From the NCBI RefSeq assembly GCF_037102585.1, contig NW_027043830.1:1054001-1118000 (forward strand): a stretch of DNA of 64,000 nt, in the 5' to 3' direction. Below the pieces are notes generated by a model. That model saw nothing but the letters and a program-made list of their open reading frames with translations, did not search any database and was not told the origin of the DNA. The position numbers and the translations under genes are program-made. Positions 30,336 to 40,998 of the stretch are shown here, piece after piece. The first letter of the stretch is position 1. Each line of letters opens with the position of its first letter. This stretch comes from Saccharomycopsis crataegensis (lineage: Eukaryota; Ascomycota; Saccharomycetes; Ascoideales; Saccharomycopsidaceae).

Positions 30336-30854
30336 ATGGCTTTACCAATTGCAGACATCATCCTTAGAGGGTTCAATACCGCCTTCCTTATAATTGTCCT
30401 TGGGTTGACCGGGTCTTTGATTGAAGGTCAACAAAGCTCCCACGCCAGAGTCAACATGGCGCTTTTCGCTTCAGTCTTTGGTATTGTGTTCTCCTCGTTT
30501 TATGCAGTGCTTGCCGCCTTTGTTTCGGTGTTTGCCTGGCCAATCTTGTTGTTTATTGCTGACTTTTTGAACTTTGTCTTCACTTTTTCTGCCGCCACTG
30601 CTTTGGCTGTTGGTATCAGATGTCATTCATGTACCAACCAATCTTACTTGAACAGCAATGCCATTATTGAAGGGTCCGAAGATAGATGTAGAAAGTCCCA
30701 AGCCTCAGTTGCCTTTTTGTATTTCAGTTTCTTCATTTTCCTTGTCAACTTGGTGATGTCTACTTTTACTCTTGTTAACGGCGGTGCCTTTGGCTTCGGG
30801 GTTACCGGAAGAGGTTCCACAAAAGGCGGTCTTCCAAGTGTCTCTCAAGTTTGA
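30336..30854 (+). CDS. NCE102: Nce102-type MARVEL-domain eisosome protein
   Basis: 172 residues with four hydrophobic spans (about 10-30, 40-60, 65-95, 125-150) and short polar tails. The segment WPILLFIADFLNFVFTFSAA and the loop GIRCHSCTNQSYLNSN are characteristic of Nce102, as is the C-terminal PSVSQV. In S. cerevisiae this plasma-membrane protein organises MCC/eisosome domains and senses sphingolipids upstream of Pkh kinases; it was first described in non-classical export. Length equals that of the family (about 173). Confidence 0.95.
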   Translation: MALPIADIILRGFNTAFLIIVLGLTGSLIEGQQSSHARVNMALFASVFGIVFSSFYAVLAAFVSVFAWPILLFIADFLNFVFTFSAATALAVGIRCHSCTNQSYLNSNAIIEGSEDRCRKSQASVAFLYFSFFIFLVNLVMSTFTLVNGGAFGFGVTGRGSTKGGLPSVSQV

Positions 30855-31541
30855 AGAGGTTGCAGTGTTTCAAGGGCGCGTGTGTGTATTATAAATGACT
30901 CAAGTTCATTGTACTTCCACTTTCCAATTGCAAGAGAAAAATTCCTTTGTTTTTTTAAGCTTTCACTAGACTAGGGAGGTTTTTCACGAACTGTTGAAAA
31001 TCAATAACAACAACAAAAAAAAAAAGCTAATAATTAACATAAATGGATACCACAAGAAAAGTAATTGGTGATAGTGTTTTTACCATTTTGCTTCTTCTTT
31101 GCTTATTTTCTTCTTCTATTTTCTGTTTTCTATTTTCTCTGGGATTAACTAACTATATAGTTATTCCTTCTTGTTGGTCCTCTAAATTCCGTCTAGATTG
31201 GATATGCTGGGCTGACTATGAACTTATTATTTTGGTTTTCTATGTTTATAATTCCTTTTTTTTTTGTGGCTTTTTGTCGTGGGATTGAAAATAGCCTAAT
31301 TTTTATTTAAAATTTATTCTCCTACTAATAATTTAATATTTTTTTATTCTTTTTGGTGATTATTTTGTAATAACCTGAGAAGTTAAATATATGAAATAAC
31401 AATAATTCTTTTAATGTTGATGAAGGTGTGTAGGTTGTCTTGAATCAAATTATAGCTTTACAAAATAGAATGTTTTATAGAGAGAAGGCTTATAATATCA
31501 AAAAAATTGCTTGGGAAAAAAAAAAAAAAAGGAGAACAGAT
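30855..31541. other. Convergent 3' region NCE102/5-oxoprolinase
   Basis: AT-rich; contains T/A runs and an 81-codon frame (31043-31288) of low-complexity hydrophobic composition that I do not regard as a gene. Nothing else seen. Confidence 0.45.
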
Positions 31542-34500
31542 TCATTGGGAAGCATTAGCAGCATCTTGCAAATTACCCAATGTACCAGATGAGATGGGGA
31601 CGAACAGTTGTCGCTGGCTTGGTTTAGTCAACCTCCAGAATTCATCAGTATCGGTGACCTTACCAAACCCACCGCCACCAGGAGTGGCAACTTTCAAAAT
31701 ATCGCCGGTTCTCATCTCGATCTCTGCTAATGACGGTAATTGAATCCACTGGATTTTGCCGTTTCCTCTATTTCTCCCCAAGAAATTCTCACCTTTTTTA
31801 CCTTCCTCACCACCATGCACGCCCCATGGTGAGAAAACTCGTCTCTGAGTAACAAGTGACAAGTGTACAGGACTATTGAACTGGACTTCTCTGATTAAGC
31901 CATTACCGCCGTTAAATTTACCCTTACCGCCACTATCAGTTCTGATACAATACTGGAGTAATAAACACGGGTACCGTAATTCCAATACTTCCGGATCGGT
32001 GATCTTGGTGTTGGTCATATTAGTTTGAGTACCAGAGAACCCATCGAACCCATAACGTTCGCCATCTTTCTCAATGATCCCGGCGCAATTCCCTTGGCCA
32101 ATGGTTTCGGTATACCCAAACCCTTTGACCATTTCTCCCTTTGCGTTCTCGCCACCGGTACCGAAATTCAACCCATTCATACATCCCCCAGTGGCCGAAG
32201 TAATTCCAAACGCCTTGAATAAACAATCAGTGATTCTTTGTGACGTCATACCGTTACCAGCACACACTGCGGCGTAAGCTGAAGGGTTAATCAAACTGTT
32301 TTCGGGGATAATGATATCAACGGGGTCCAAACATCCTTGATTCAATGGGATATCCATGTCCACAAGGCATCTAAGCACATATATTACGGCAGAGTAAGTG
32401 ATGGAACGTGGTGCATTCAAGTTGCTATAGGATTCAGGAGAAGTACCAGTGAAATCGATAACTGCTGAACCATCATCTTGAGAAATATCGATCTTCACTT
32501 GGACTTTGGTACCATCATCCATGAAATCCTCGGCACATAGAGGCAAGCGATGGATATTGTCGGCAGAATACTGTTTAAGGAAATCTCTGACAGCTAACTC
32601 TGCAGTTCGTTTAACATTTCGCATATAAAACAACACGGTATCACTGCCATATTCTGCAAATAGCTCTTTTAATAAGTTGATACCTCTTTGATTGGAGGCG
32701 ATTTGTGCTTTCAAATCAGAAATATTGTCCTCGATATTTCGAGTGCCACTCACACCGTGAGTTTTTGGAATTTCGACAAAATGGTTATGTAACCCTTCAT
32801 AATCAAATTTGCCATTATCGACAACTTTCCAACTTTCAATATTCACTCCTTCTTCAAAGATCTCCCTCGCATAAGAGGAAGAAGATCCTGGAGCAGAACC
32901 ACCAATTTCAGAATGATGGGCTCTAGCTGCAACCACAAATTGTATTTTCCCTTGGTGAAAAACTGGGGAAACAATAGTGATGTCTGGTAAATGGGTACCA
33001 CCAACCGATGGAGAATTAGTACACAAGATATCCCCTTCTTTCAAATTTTCACCCCAAAGATCTAATTGATATTTGATAGCGGCCGACATAGAACCCAAAT
33101 GAACTATGAAAATTTCGTTAGTAACGTAATTCAAAAAAAAAAAAAAAATTGCATGAATAAGTTAATAAAAAAACATACCAGGTACGTTTGGTGCATTAGC
33201 ACATAGGTTCCCTTTATTGTCAAATAAAGCGCAAGAATAATCCATTCTTTCCTTAATATTGGCAGAAACTGAAATTTTTTGCAAGGTTCTGGACATATCA
33301 TCAGCAATCGACATGAAACGATTAGCGAAAATTGATAGTTGAACCGGATCCACATAATTCACACTAACAGAGCTTTTGGCCTCAACTTCAACATCAATAA
33401 ATACATGGCTTGGCAAAACTGTGGCCAGAGAGTCCGGAGTGATCACTAAAGTTTGGGTATCATCTAATATAATCGCTGGACCCTTCACTATTGAACCAAC
33501 CGGCAATTTTTTGAGGAAAAAAACAGCAGTTTCGAGATATCCTTGATCAAAGTATACTGGAACTCTCTTGTCAGAAATAGAAGGATCAATGATATTTTTT
33601 GTGCAGGCTTCGTACGCTTCATATGGAGAAGTTGGACGAACTGCTTCAGAAGCATTACCAATGGTACGTACACGAATGTCTGTCACAAGTACGTCCTTTT
33701 GATCATCATTAAAAGCAAATTCACGTTCATGGGCCCCATAAAAAACTCCAAGGAAATCTAGATCTTCAGGTTTAGAAATCATAATCCTGGTATCTGAACC
33801 TTTATAGCCCATATTAAAATACACCAACAGTTTAAGAGTTTCTTGCTTGGCTCCCTGATCAAGCAAATTTTTCTGTGATTTTTTAATCAACCGTTGACAT
33901 TCCTCCAATAGAGTATCACGACTTTTTAGAGAATAAACCAATGATACCGGTTCTTGTTGTTCATCCACCAAATCGGCGACAGAAATTCCGTAAGATGATA
34001 AAATAGAAGAGTAGCGATGAATAATGACTTTTTTAATTTTCAAAATTTTGGCAATAGAAGTGGCAAGTTGACCACCAGCACCACCAAAGGCTGCTAAAGC
34101 ATGCTTGCGGACATCGTGACCTTTTGATTCAGTCAAATCACGTATTGGTCTTGCCATTTGATAATTAGCAACCGTCAAAAACCCAAGAGCAATTTCTTCA
34201 GCAGTTTTTGGGTGATCAGGGGTGTCTAGATTGATTATCCTTGCCAAAGCTTCGAATTTCTCTTTTGTGATACCGTAATCTAAAGGTTGGTCCTCTGTTG
34301 GTCCAAAAATCTTTGGGAAATATTCCGGTAAAATCCGGCCAACAAACACATTTGCATCAGTAACAGTTAACGGTCCACCTTTACGATAACATGCTGGACC
34401 AGGATGAGCACCTGCTGATTCAGGCCCAACTTTGAAAACTCCATTTTGGTAGCTCAAGATTGATCCACCCCCGGCAGCAACCGTATTGATATCAAGTTGT

Positions 34501-35564
34501 GGTGCAGCAATTTTGATACCAGCGGTGATGGATTCAAAACTAAATTCGTATTCTCCAGCAAATCTCAGACAATCCAGAGAGGTACCACCAACATCACAGC
34601 CAATTATTGGAATTTTCACCTTATCATCATAACAAGTTAAAGCTTCGCCAACAACCCCACCAGCAGGACCGGATAAAAGTGATTTCAACCCAGTGAACTT
34701 CCTCCACGAACAAAGACCTCCATCGGACTGCATGAATTCGATTCTTGTATGTTTTTCAAAATCAGGTGCAAGACCACTGAGGAAATTGTCAACATATTCT
34801 CTCAAAATCGGAGTGAGGTAAGCGTCAACTACCGTGGATTGTCCACGGGTAACTGCCTTCAACACTGGTAAGACTTCATGGGACAACGAAATATTCTTGA
34901 ACCCAAGTTTTTTAGCAATTTCCCCAGCTTGTTTTTCATGTCTTTGGAAATTAAAACCATGGATAAACACAATAGCTAACGAGTCAATATTCTTGTCTTT
35001 TAACTTGATCAAATCTTTTTCAAGCTGAACGGTGTCAAGTGGTTGTAAAATTTCAAATACTTCTTTAGTTTCCCCATATACGTATCTATCGCCATCTACT
35101 AGGTCTTGAGCATCATAACCAGTAGGGTCAGCGAGGAATGCTGGCATGGTGACTCTTTCATCAACTTCCACCACTTCTTGGAAGAGCACCCCGGGTTTGA
35201 CAATATTTAAAGCAAACAACTCGGGTCTAGATTGATCACCAATATGCAAAAGATCTTTGAAGCCCTTGGTGGTTATCAAGGCACATGGGGCACCTTTTCT
35301 TTCAAGCAAAGCGTTTGTAGCAACCGTGGTTCCAAGTCTAATACACGATATGGATGAGGTATCGAGGGGAGTATCTCGTGGGATCTTGACCCCATGAACT
35401 TTCTCAAGAACTCGGCGAATCCCTTCGATGTTGGCATCTTTGTAGTTCAAGGGATCAACCGAAAGTAATTTGAAGACTTCTTCCTTGTCACCGACACTAT
35501 ACGCCACATCGCTGAAGGTTCCGCCACGATCAATAGCAATCGTAATTTTTTGAGGAACGGTCAT
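31542..35564 (-). CDS. OXP1: 5-oxoprolinase (two exons: 35564-33179 and 33103-31542)
   Basis: ATP-dependent opening of 5-oxo-L-proline to glutamate in glutathione turnover. Spliced length 1315 residues (S. cerevisiae Oxp1 1286). The N-terminal half is hydantoinase A-like with the nucleotide-binding AIDRGGTFSD start and the GCDVGGTSLD and AAGGGSIL motifs. The C-terminal half is hydantoinase B-like (CAGNGMTSQR, RTDSGGKGKFNGGNG). A 75-nt intron separates them; splicing creates NAPNVPVHLGSMSAA, a conserved stretch in this family. Read without splicing, the gene would look like two genes or a frameshift. Divergent from the xylose reductase gene (368 bp apart). Confidence 0.95.
33104..33178 (-). 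other. Intron of the 5-oxoprolinase gene (75 nt)
   Basis: On the minus strand: donor GTATGT starting at 33178, branch point TACTAAC at 33123-33117, acceptor CATAG ending at 33104. Contains a T15 run. Phase 1; splicing restores the family consensus across the junction. Confidence 0.95.
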
Positions 35565-35932
35565 AATAACTGTTGATAATAAAAGGGAAAATGATATACC
35601 CTGGCATCTCAGGAATCCTACTTTTTTTTTGGATAGGGGACTTCTAATATATGGATCGCGGCACTGCAGACATAGTAATCATGGTGAAGGTAGAGACGAG
35701 CTAGAAGAAACCAAATGTTGGAAATCTTTTTGGCACAAAGAATGCTGTTGAAGACGAGACACCCCAGAAAAAATACATAATGCATTGCAATGCACGACTA
35801 TGCCAGATAGGGGCGAGCGACGATTACAACAATTTCATTACTTTGATTTAATGGGTAATTTCAACTCTTTTTCGAGAGTTTTTTTTTTTGTAATTAGTTT
35901 CATTAATATTTTCAACGGAAGATCTTGGAATT
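35565..35932. promoter_or_regulatory. Divergent promoter OXP1/xylose reductase
   Basis: 368 bp with T-runs at about 35620-35630 and 35881-35889 and a GATAA core near 35574. No full GATAAG seen. No extra gene. Confidence 0.45.
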
Positions 35933-36892
35933 ATGACCACCGTAACTTTGAATAATGGCTACCAGATGCCCCAAATTGGCTTGGGATGTTGGAAAATTGA
36001 CAAATCCATTTGTGCTGACCAGATCTACGAGGCCATCAAAGTGGGCTATCGATTGTTTGATGGTGCTATGGATTATGGAAATGAAAAAGAAGTGGGGCAA
36101 GGAATTAACAGAGCCCTTAAAGATGGTTTGGTGAAGCGTGAGGCATTGTTTATCGTTTCCAAACTTTGGAATAATTATCATTCCCCGAAAAACGTCGAGA
36201 AAGCCATCGCCAAGGTGCTTCAAGATCTTCAATTGGATTACATCGATTTATTCTACATTCATTTCCCAATTGCTCAAAGATTTGTACCTTTTGAGGAAAA
36301 GTATCCTCCCACATTCTACTGTGGGGCTGGTGAGGATGAGTTTATATTTGAGAATGTGCCAATCCACGTCACTTGGTCTGCCTTTGAAAAACTTGTGGAT
36401 AGAGGAGTTGTTAAATCCATCGGGGTCTCCAATTTCAGTGGTGCTTTGATTGAGGATTTATTACGAGGTTGCCTGATCAAACCTCAAGTTGTCCAGATTG
36501 AACATCATTGCTATTTGCAGCAACCTCGTCTTATTGAGTATCTCAAACGTGTGGATATTGCCATAACTTCTTACTCCAGTTTCGGAGGGGAATCATTTTT
36601 GGAATTAGAACATCCGAAAGCGAAGTCCGTTGGCACTTTATTCAAACATCCCACAATTTTGAGAATCGCCAAAAATCACCAGGTTGCCCCAGCCAAAGTG
36701 TTGTTAAGGTGGATTACCCAAAGAGGTATTTGCGTCATTCCAAAAAGTAATAAAAAACAAAGACTCCTAGAAAATTTGAATGTCAATGACTTCGATCTCA
36801 CCAAAAATGACTTTGAAGATATTAGTAAAATTGATATTGGTCTCAGGTTCAACGATCCTTGGGCATGGAATAAGATCCCAACTTTTCTTTAA
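35933..36892 (+). CDS. XYL1: Aldo-keto reductase, xylose reductase type
   Basis: A 319-residue (alpha/beta)8 reductase very like the xylose reductases of Scheffersomyces and Candida (318-322 residues), which convert D-xylose to xylitol with NADPH or NADH. Catalytic tetrad D43, Y48, K77 and H110 is present at the family's positions. Cofactor-loop [13 protein letters not shown] keeps Lys, Ser, Asn and the Arg that contacts the 2'-phosphate. The segments KLWNNYH, HFPI and [11 protein letters not shown] are family hallmarks. Residue 181 is encoded by CTG (36473-36475) where, from memory, homologues have Thr (RGATIKP). It may act on other aldehydes as well. Start ATG gives an N-terminus of normal length. 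Confidence 0.93.
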   Translation: MTTVTLNNGYQMPQIGLGCWKIDKSICADQIYEAIKVGYRLFDGAMDYGNEKEVGQGINRALKDGLVKREALFIVSKLWNNYHSPKNVEKAIAKVLQDLQLDYIDLFYIHFPIAQRFVPFEEKYPPTFYCGAGEDEFIFENVPIHVTWSAFEKLVDRGVVKSIGVSNFSGALIEDLLRGCLIKPQVVQIEHHCYLQQPRLIEYLKRVDIAITSYSSFGGESFLELEHPKAKSVGTLFKHPTILRIAKNHQVAPAKVLLRWITQRGICVIPKSNKKQRLLENLNVNDFDLTKNDFEDISKIDIGLRFNDPWAWNKIPTFL

Positions 36893-37093
36893 TAGTTTGC
36901 TACATGATGGCCAAGGGATCATACCCTTGAATATAATAGGTCAATCAACCCATAATGAAAAAAAGAAAAATCATTGTGTCGTATTATCATAAAAATGTAA
37001 GAAAACAATAGCATATTATCGTAAAAATGGAACGAAAAATTGCTCCAAGTAAATAATCAAAAATAAATAAAAGATCTCTCTAGGAAACATAAA

Positions 37094-38929
37094 CTAAGCC
37101 AAGCTAATGGTATTGGCTTTACCCCTAATCATTCCTTTCCACCTTATTGGGCATTCTTCCAAATCAATTTCTTTCCACACACTGATGATGATTTCTTTGG
37201 CATTCTTAACACTTTTCAATCCACGGTGCCCTTCCATCTCCGTCAAGGTTTGCAATACCCACCAGCGGTTGCTTTCTGTTACTCTGGCGATCCCCAAAAT
37301 AAAGATAGGCCACAATAGACTGACATACGTTTCTGGTAAAGTCTTATGGAGTGAAATTATTTTATCGGCATAATTCTGGCAAAGAGAAAGTTTCATATCT
37401 GTAAGCTGGTTTTTCCCATGATAATAATTGTATTCAAGGTGGATTCTGGCAAACAAGTATATCAAAGCCGCGAGCCGTTTGATTTCTGCAATTGTTTGAA
37501 TATGTTTCCCAGCATCTGGGTCGCAATACTCTGCCATTGAAGGTAGATCTTGACGCAAATGAATTAATTCATTTTCCAATTTATCTGCCTGACTCAAGAT
37601 TTCTCGTTCAAATTCCAAGCGGTTTCTTCGTGATTCATGTTCCAAATGTTCAAAACATTTGCCAAGTTCCGAAGTTTTATGAATGAGTGCAATGAGATAC
37701 GGCGAAGCACCCAAAACCAAGTCAATATTGTTATCCATATCCTGCTTAAGAGTCTCTATATATGGATCATCACTGATAGGCCTTAATTTTTGTAGATTAT
37801 CATCAACCCAAGCCGTTTCTCCCATTACTTCATGAGAAATGAAATACCGGATGAAAAACTTCCCAATAGGAGTAACATTGTTTCTGATACATGATTCTTT
37901 GAGAAACTGTTTGGCACCATTCAAATGAACTAGCCAAGAGCTATTACAGTTAACGGAGATTTCAATGAAGCATAGCATTATCACCGTGGTGAGAATATCA
38001 TCCCAGTTTTTCGCACTCATTTTCTGTCTCTCTTTGATGATGTTTGGCAAATCCACTAATACCTCATAGCTATATTTCTTTGCGATTTTATTATAGGAAG
38101 TTTGACCAAGAAGCACCAATTGTTTTGCCGAGGCGGCAGTGATGACTTTTAAGACCAAAGGAGATTTGAAGGCAAGTGGTGCGACTAAATTAAGGTATGG
38201 ATTTGATTCTGTCGAAAAGACATTTGAAAACTTGAGGGATGATTTCGGATAACAGACACAATATGGGCAAATGGATTCAATGAAGTAATTGAGCAACTGT
38301 CGTTCAAGAGTTGTCATTGGATTGTCCAATGGGAAATCGTTTAGGGGGCTTAATGGAGAAACTGAAATCAGTGGTTCCTGAGGGGCAAGTGTCTGTAGAA
38401 AAATATCATCATTAGAGATGTTGTTAAGGTTGAATTGATCAATTTCATCTGAATTCCAAATATTTGGACAACTGCTTCCACAATTCCCCGAGACGGTGCT
38501 TGGTTTGGAGGCCTTAGAAATTGTGTGCTGTTTATTGAAATCTTTATAGGTGGTATTGATGAAGATATAATGGGATCTTTTGGTCGAGATTCTATCTATG
38601 ATTTTTACCTCCTCTTTCAGTACTTGGAAAGATCCCAAAGCCAGAGTACTCTTTTGTTGTCTTTGACGTCGTGCTGAGGCCGATCTGCCAAACGTCACCC
38701 CTCTGGCATGGGCTTCATCCTCCCAGAATAAAATCCTTTGGTACAGGCAGGGCAATTTTAGTTTTGAGCATTTTAGACATTTCGGATGAGTTTCTGTGTT
38801 TATTAGTAACTGGGTACATCAAATGCAACAAAAAATTGACAACAACATACCATCACATTTCACCCTTCTCTTTTTGCAGGTAAGGCACCCAGTGCGACTC
38901 CGAGGAACATACGCCTTGATCTTCCCCAT
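37094..38929 (-). CDS. Zn2Cys6 transcription factor (exons 38929-38851 and 38793-37094)
   Basis: A 592-residue regulator once the 57-nt intron is removed. Exon 1 gives the first 26 residues and most of the zinc cluster; the cysteines are C15, C18, C25, C32, C35 and C42 (C-x2-C-x6-C-x6-C-x2-C-x6-C), with the basic KKRRVKC that contacts CGG triplets. The rest (from about 150) looks like the fungal-specific Fungal_trans_2 domain found in Uga3/Pro1-type factors, so an amino-acid or nitrogen catabolic role is possible but not shown. Exon 2 alone would give a frame lacking the DNA-binding domain. It lies head-to-head with the flavoenzyme gene at 39240, a common arrangement of regulator and target. 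Confidence 0.92.
38794..38850 (-). other. Intron within the zinc-cluster coding sequence (57 nt)
   Basis: Minus strand: donor GTATGT at 38850, branch-like TTACTAAT, acceptor CACAG ending at 38794. Phase 1; it splits the codon for the Glu after KCD. Splicing completes the six-cysteine pattern. Confidence 0.94.
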
Positions 38930-39239
38930 TATCAATAATGACGGTTGAAACGACCTTCCTAAGAAAATCTGGGGAAATTTCAATAGTTTATATTTTCTTT
39001 TTTTTTTTCTCGGTGGACAATTACAGACGATAAGAATATTTCTTTTTTTGGGGGTTTTTTTTTTGTTCCGATAAGGGACTTAACGGGGAAAGAATTGCGA
39101 GGAATGGCGAACTCAGAGAAGTCACCATCGATCTTCATTTCATGCTAACGATACAACACTGGCGAATGTTTTGGGAGGAGGCAAGTTTACTTCATTGAAA
39201 GAAAGGAAATCATACAATATTAAAATTACTACAGTCAAT
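38930..39239. promoter_or_regulatory. Divergent promoter with two GATAAG sites
   Basis: 310 bp between the zinc-cluster factor and the flavoenzyme. GATAAG at 39029-39034 and 39070-39075, the consensus of Gln3/Gat1-type GATA factors that relieve nitrogen catabolite repression. Long T runs at about 38998-39009 and 39057-39064. Confidence 0.6.
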
Positions 39240-40541
39240 ATGCTTTCCTCGGAGCAGCATGTATTGATAGTGGGTGCCGGTACTTTTGGTCTTTCAACGG
39301 GTGTGGAATTACTTAGAAAAGGTCACAGGAATGTCACGATTCTCGATCCCTATCCTGTTCCTTCGCCTCTTAGTGCTGGAAATGATGTTAACAAAATAAT
39401 CCAGACTACTGTGGAGGACAAGTTCTATTCTGAGCTAGCTACTGAGTCTTTTGAAAAATGGACCACGGACCCTCTATATAAACCGGCGTTTCATGAAACC
39501 GGGATCATCTATGGGGCCACAAGCAAAGATGCTGTTGCCGAAATACAACGTCGTAAAGAAATATTGAAGAAGTCAGGCGAAGAAATCACTGATTTGAATT
39601 CTCCAGAAGATTTCGGACACTTGATTCGCGTGGAAAAGGAGCCGAATGCCCAAAGGTTTCAAAATTGGAAAGGATACCATCAGAAACATCGTTGTGGATG
39701 GGCCTTTGCTGCGTTAGCATTGCGGCTTGTTGGTGCCGAATGTGTGAAACTTGGAGCGAAAATCATCATGGATTCAGTCGAGGAGTTGCTAATGGATGAT
39801 ACTGGAACTTGTGTTGGGGTAAGAACCTTCTCTGGCAAATCAATTTATGCAGATAAAGTAGTTCTTTGTGCTGGAGCTAATTCTATCAGGATTTTGGATT
39901 TCAAAGGCCAATTAGTTGCCAAATGCTGGACAGTTGGTCACATAAAACTCACAGATGAAGAGTCCAGGGTACTTAATAACTCTCCCGTGGTATTAAATAT
40001 ATCCGAAGGTTTTTTCTTTGAGCCAGATCAAAATAATGAATTGAAGTTCTGCAACGAATTTCCCGGTTACATCAACATGGTTGAGGACGTGAAACATTCT
40101 GAAGGAGCTATTTCAGTGCCAGTTTACAAAGACATGATCCCAAAGGAAGCTGAACTTCAAATGAGAAGTTTCTTGAATCAAGTCTTCCCACAATTGGCCA
40201 ACAGAAATTTCGTGCGGGCCAAGATCTGTTGGTGCACCGACACTTCGGATCGTCATTTCTTATTTGGTGAGCATCCAGCCTACAAAAATTTGATTTTAGG
40301 AACTGGGGACTCTGGAAAAGGGTTTAAATACATGCCAATCTCTGGCGAATATATCTCCACTATTGTATTGGAAGGATCACAAGCTTTATCAAGTGAAAAA
40401 AGAGAGGCATGGCGTTGGAGACCCGAGTCGGCAGTTCCGCGAGATGTTCGTGCTACCCAAGGGAGATATGGAGGAACTAATGTGGTTAAAGATCTTAAAG
40501 ATATTACAGAATGGACAAATGGTAAGGTGAACAAATTGTGA
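39240..40541 (+). CDS. FAD-dependent amadoriase/sarcosine oxidase-like enzyme
   Basis: 433 residues from the ATG at 39240; the frame is open further upstream only via a TTG, and the Rossmann motif GAGTFG (residues 12-17) begins at the usual distance from this ATG. The segments SAGNDVNKI, GTGDSGKGFKYMP and the C-terminal WRWRPES are typical of fungal fructosyl-amino-acid oxidases and related pipecolate/saccharopine oxidases, which oxidise secondary amines with release of H2O2. Cysteines 330 and 332 (CWC) are candidates for covalent FAD attachment. The protein ends NKL, a weak peroxisomal PTS1-like tripeptide; family members often end in SKL/AKL. Substrate cannot be told from sequence. Confidence 0.85.
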   Translation: MLSSEQHVLIVGAGTFGLSTGVELLRKGHRNVTILDPYPVPSPLSAGNDVNKIIQTTVEDKFYSELATESFEKWTTDPLYKPAFHETGIIYGATSKDAVAEIQRRKEILKKSGEEITDLNSPEDFGHLIRVEKEPNAQRFQNWKGYHQKHRCGWAFAALALRLVGAECVKLGAKIIMDSVEELLMDDTGTCVGVRTFSGKSIYADKVVLCAGANSIRILDFKGQLVAKCWTVGHIKLTDEESRVLNNSPVVLNISEGFFFEPDQNNELKFCNEFPGYINMVEDVKHSEGAISVPVYKDMIPKEAELQMRSFLNQVFPQLANRNFVRAKICWCTDTSDRHFLFGEHPAYKNLILGTGDSGKGFKYMPISGEYISTIVLEGSQALSSEKREAWRWRPESAVPRDVRATQGRYGGTNVVKDLKDITEWTNGKVNKL

Positions 40542-40998
40542 CGTATATGCACACTCACTGGCTCAATCAACTGGCCCACATGATATATAAAGCATTTTAA
40601 TATATATATATTTACCAAGGTATAACAAATCGTGATTCGTAACTCCAAATTACTAAATGAATAATAATCCTCCTCGAGATATCGAACTCGGGTAAACTTT
40701 TTCGAAATGATAAATACACCCCCCATGTTGGGGATAATTTCCCGACAGCAAGCCGCTATCTATCTATGTCGTAGTGAGTAATCGGGAAAAGATACCACCA
40801 CCGCAGATCTTCACGCAGATACAATGGAACAACCTTCTGTCACGATAAGGCCAACCACGTCAACAGTTGGTTATCTCTACCATACTTTGGCCACTTATCT
40901 ATCAGGGACTCTTACATAAATACCATGTCATCCCCCGTACTTCTGTTGTGAACGTACAATCCAGAGAATTATGCAAATTTTAATCACCGGTATTTATC
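40542..40998. promoter_or_regulatory. Promoter of the Dal5-type permease, rich in GATA cores
   Basis: GATAA at 40709 and 40733, GATAAG at 40844-40849, TTATC at 40871 and CTTATC (GATAAG reversed) at 40894-40899. Five GATA cores within 200 bp, two of them full sites, fit control by nitrogen catabolite repression. No gene seen; a T-loop-like string near 40675-40690 is not a tRNA. Confidence 0.6.

Noticed and set aside
31043-31288. 81-codon hydrophobic frame in the NCE102 3' region
   Set aside because: Low-complexity T-rich DNA, no homology, no separate promoter visible.
31542-35564. Two separate genes or a frameshifted 5-oxoprolinase
   Set aside because: Consensus donor, TACTAAC branch point and acceptor join the halves in frame into a conserved motif.
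40660-40700. tRNA-like T-loop string (GAGTTCGATATCTCG on the minus strand)
   Set aside because: No D-arm, anticodon stem or acceptor pairing can be formed around it.
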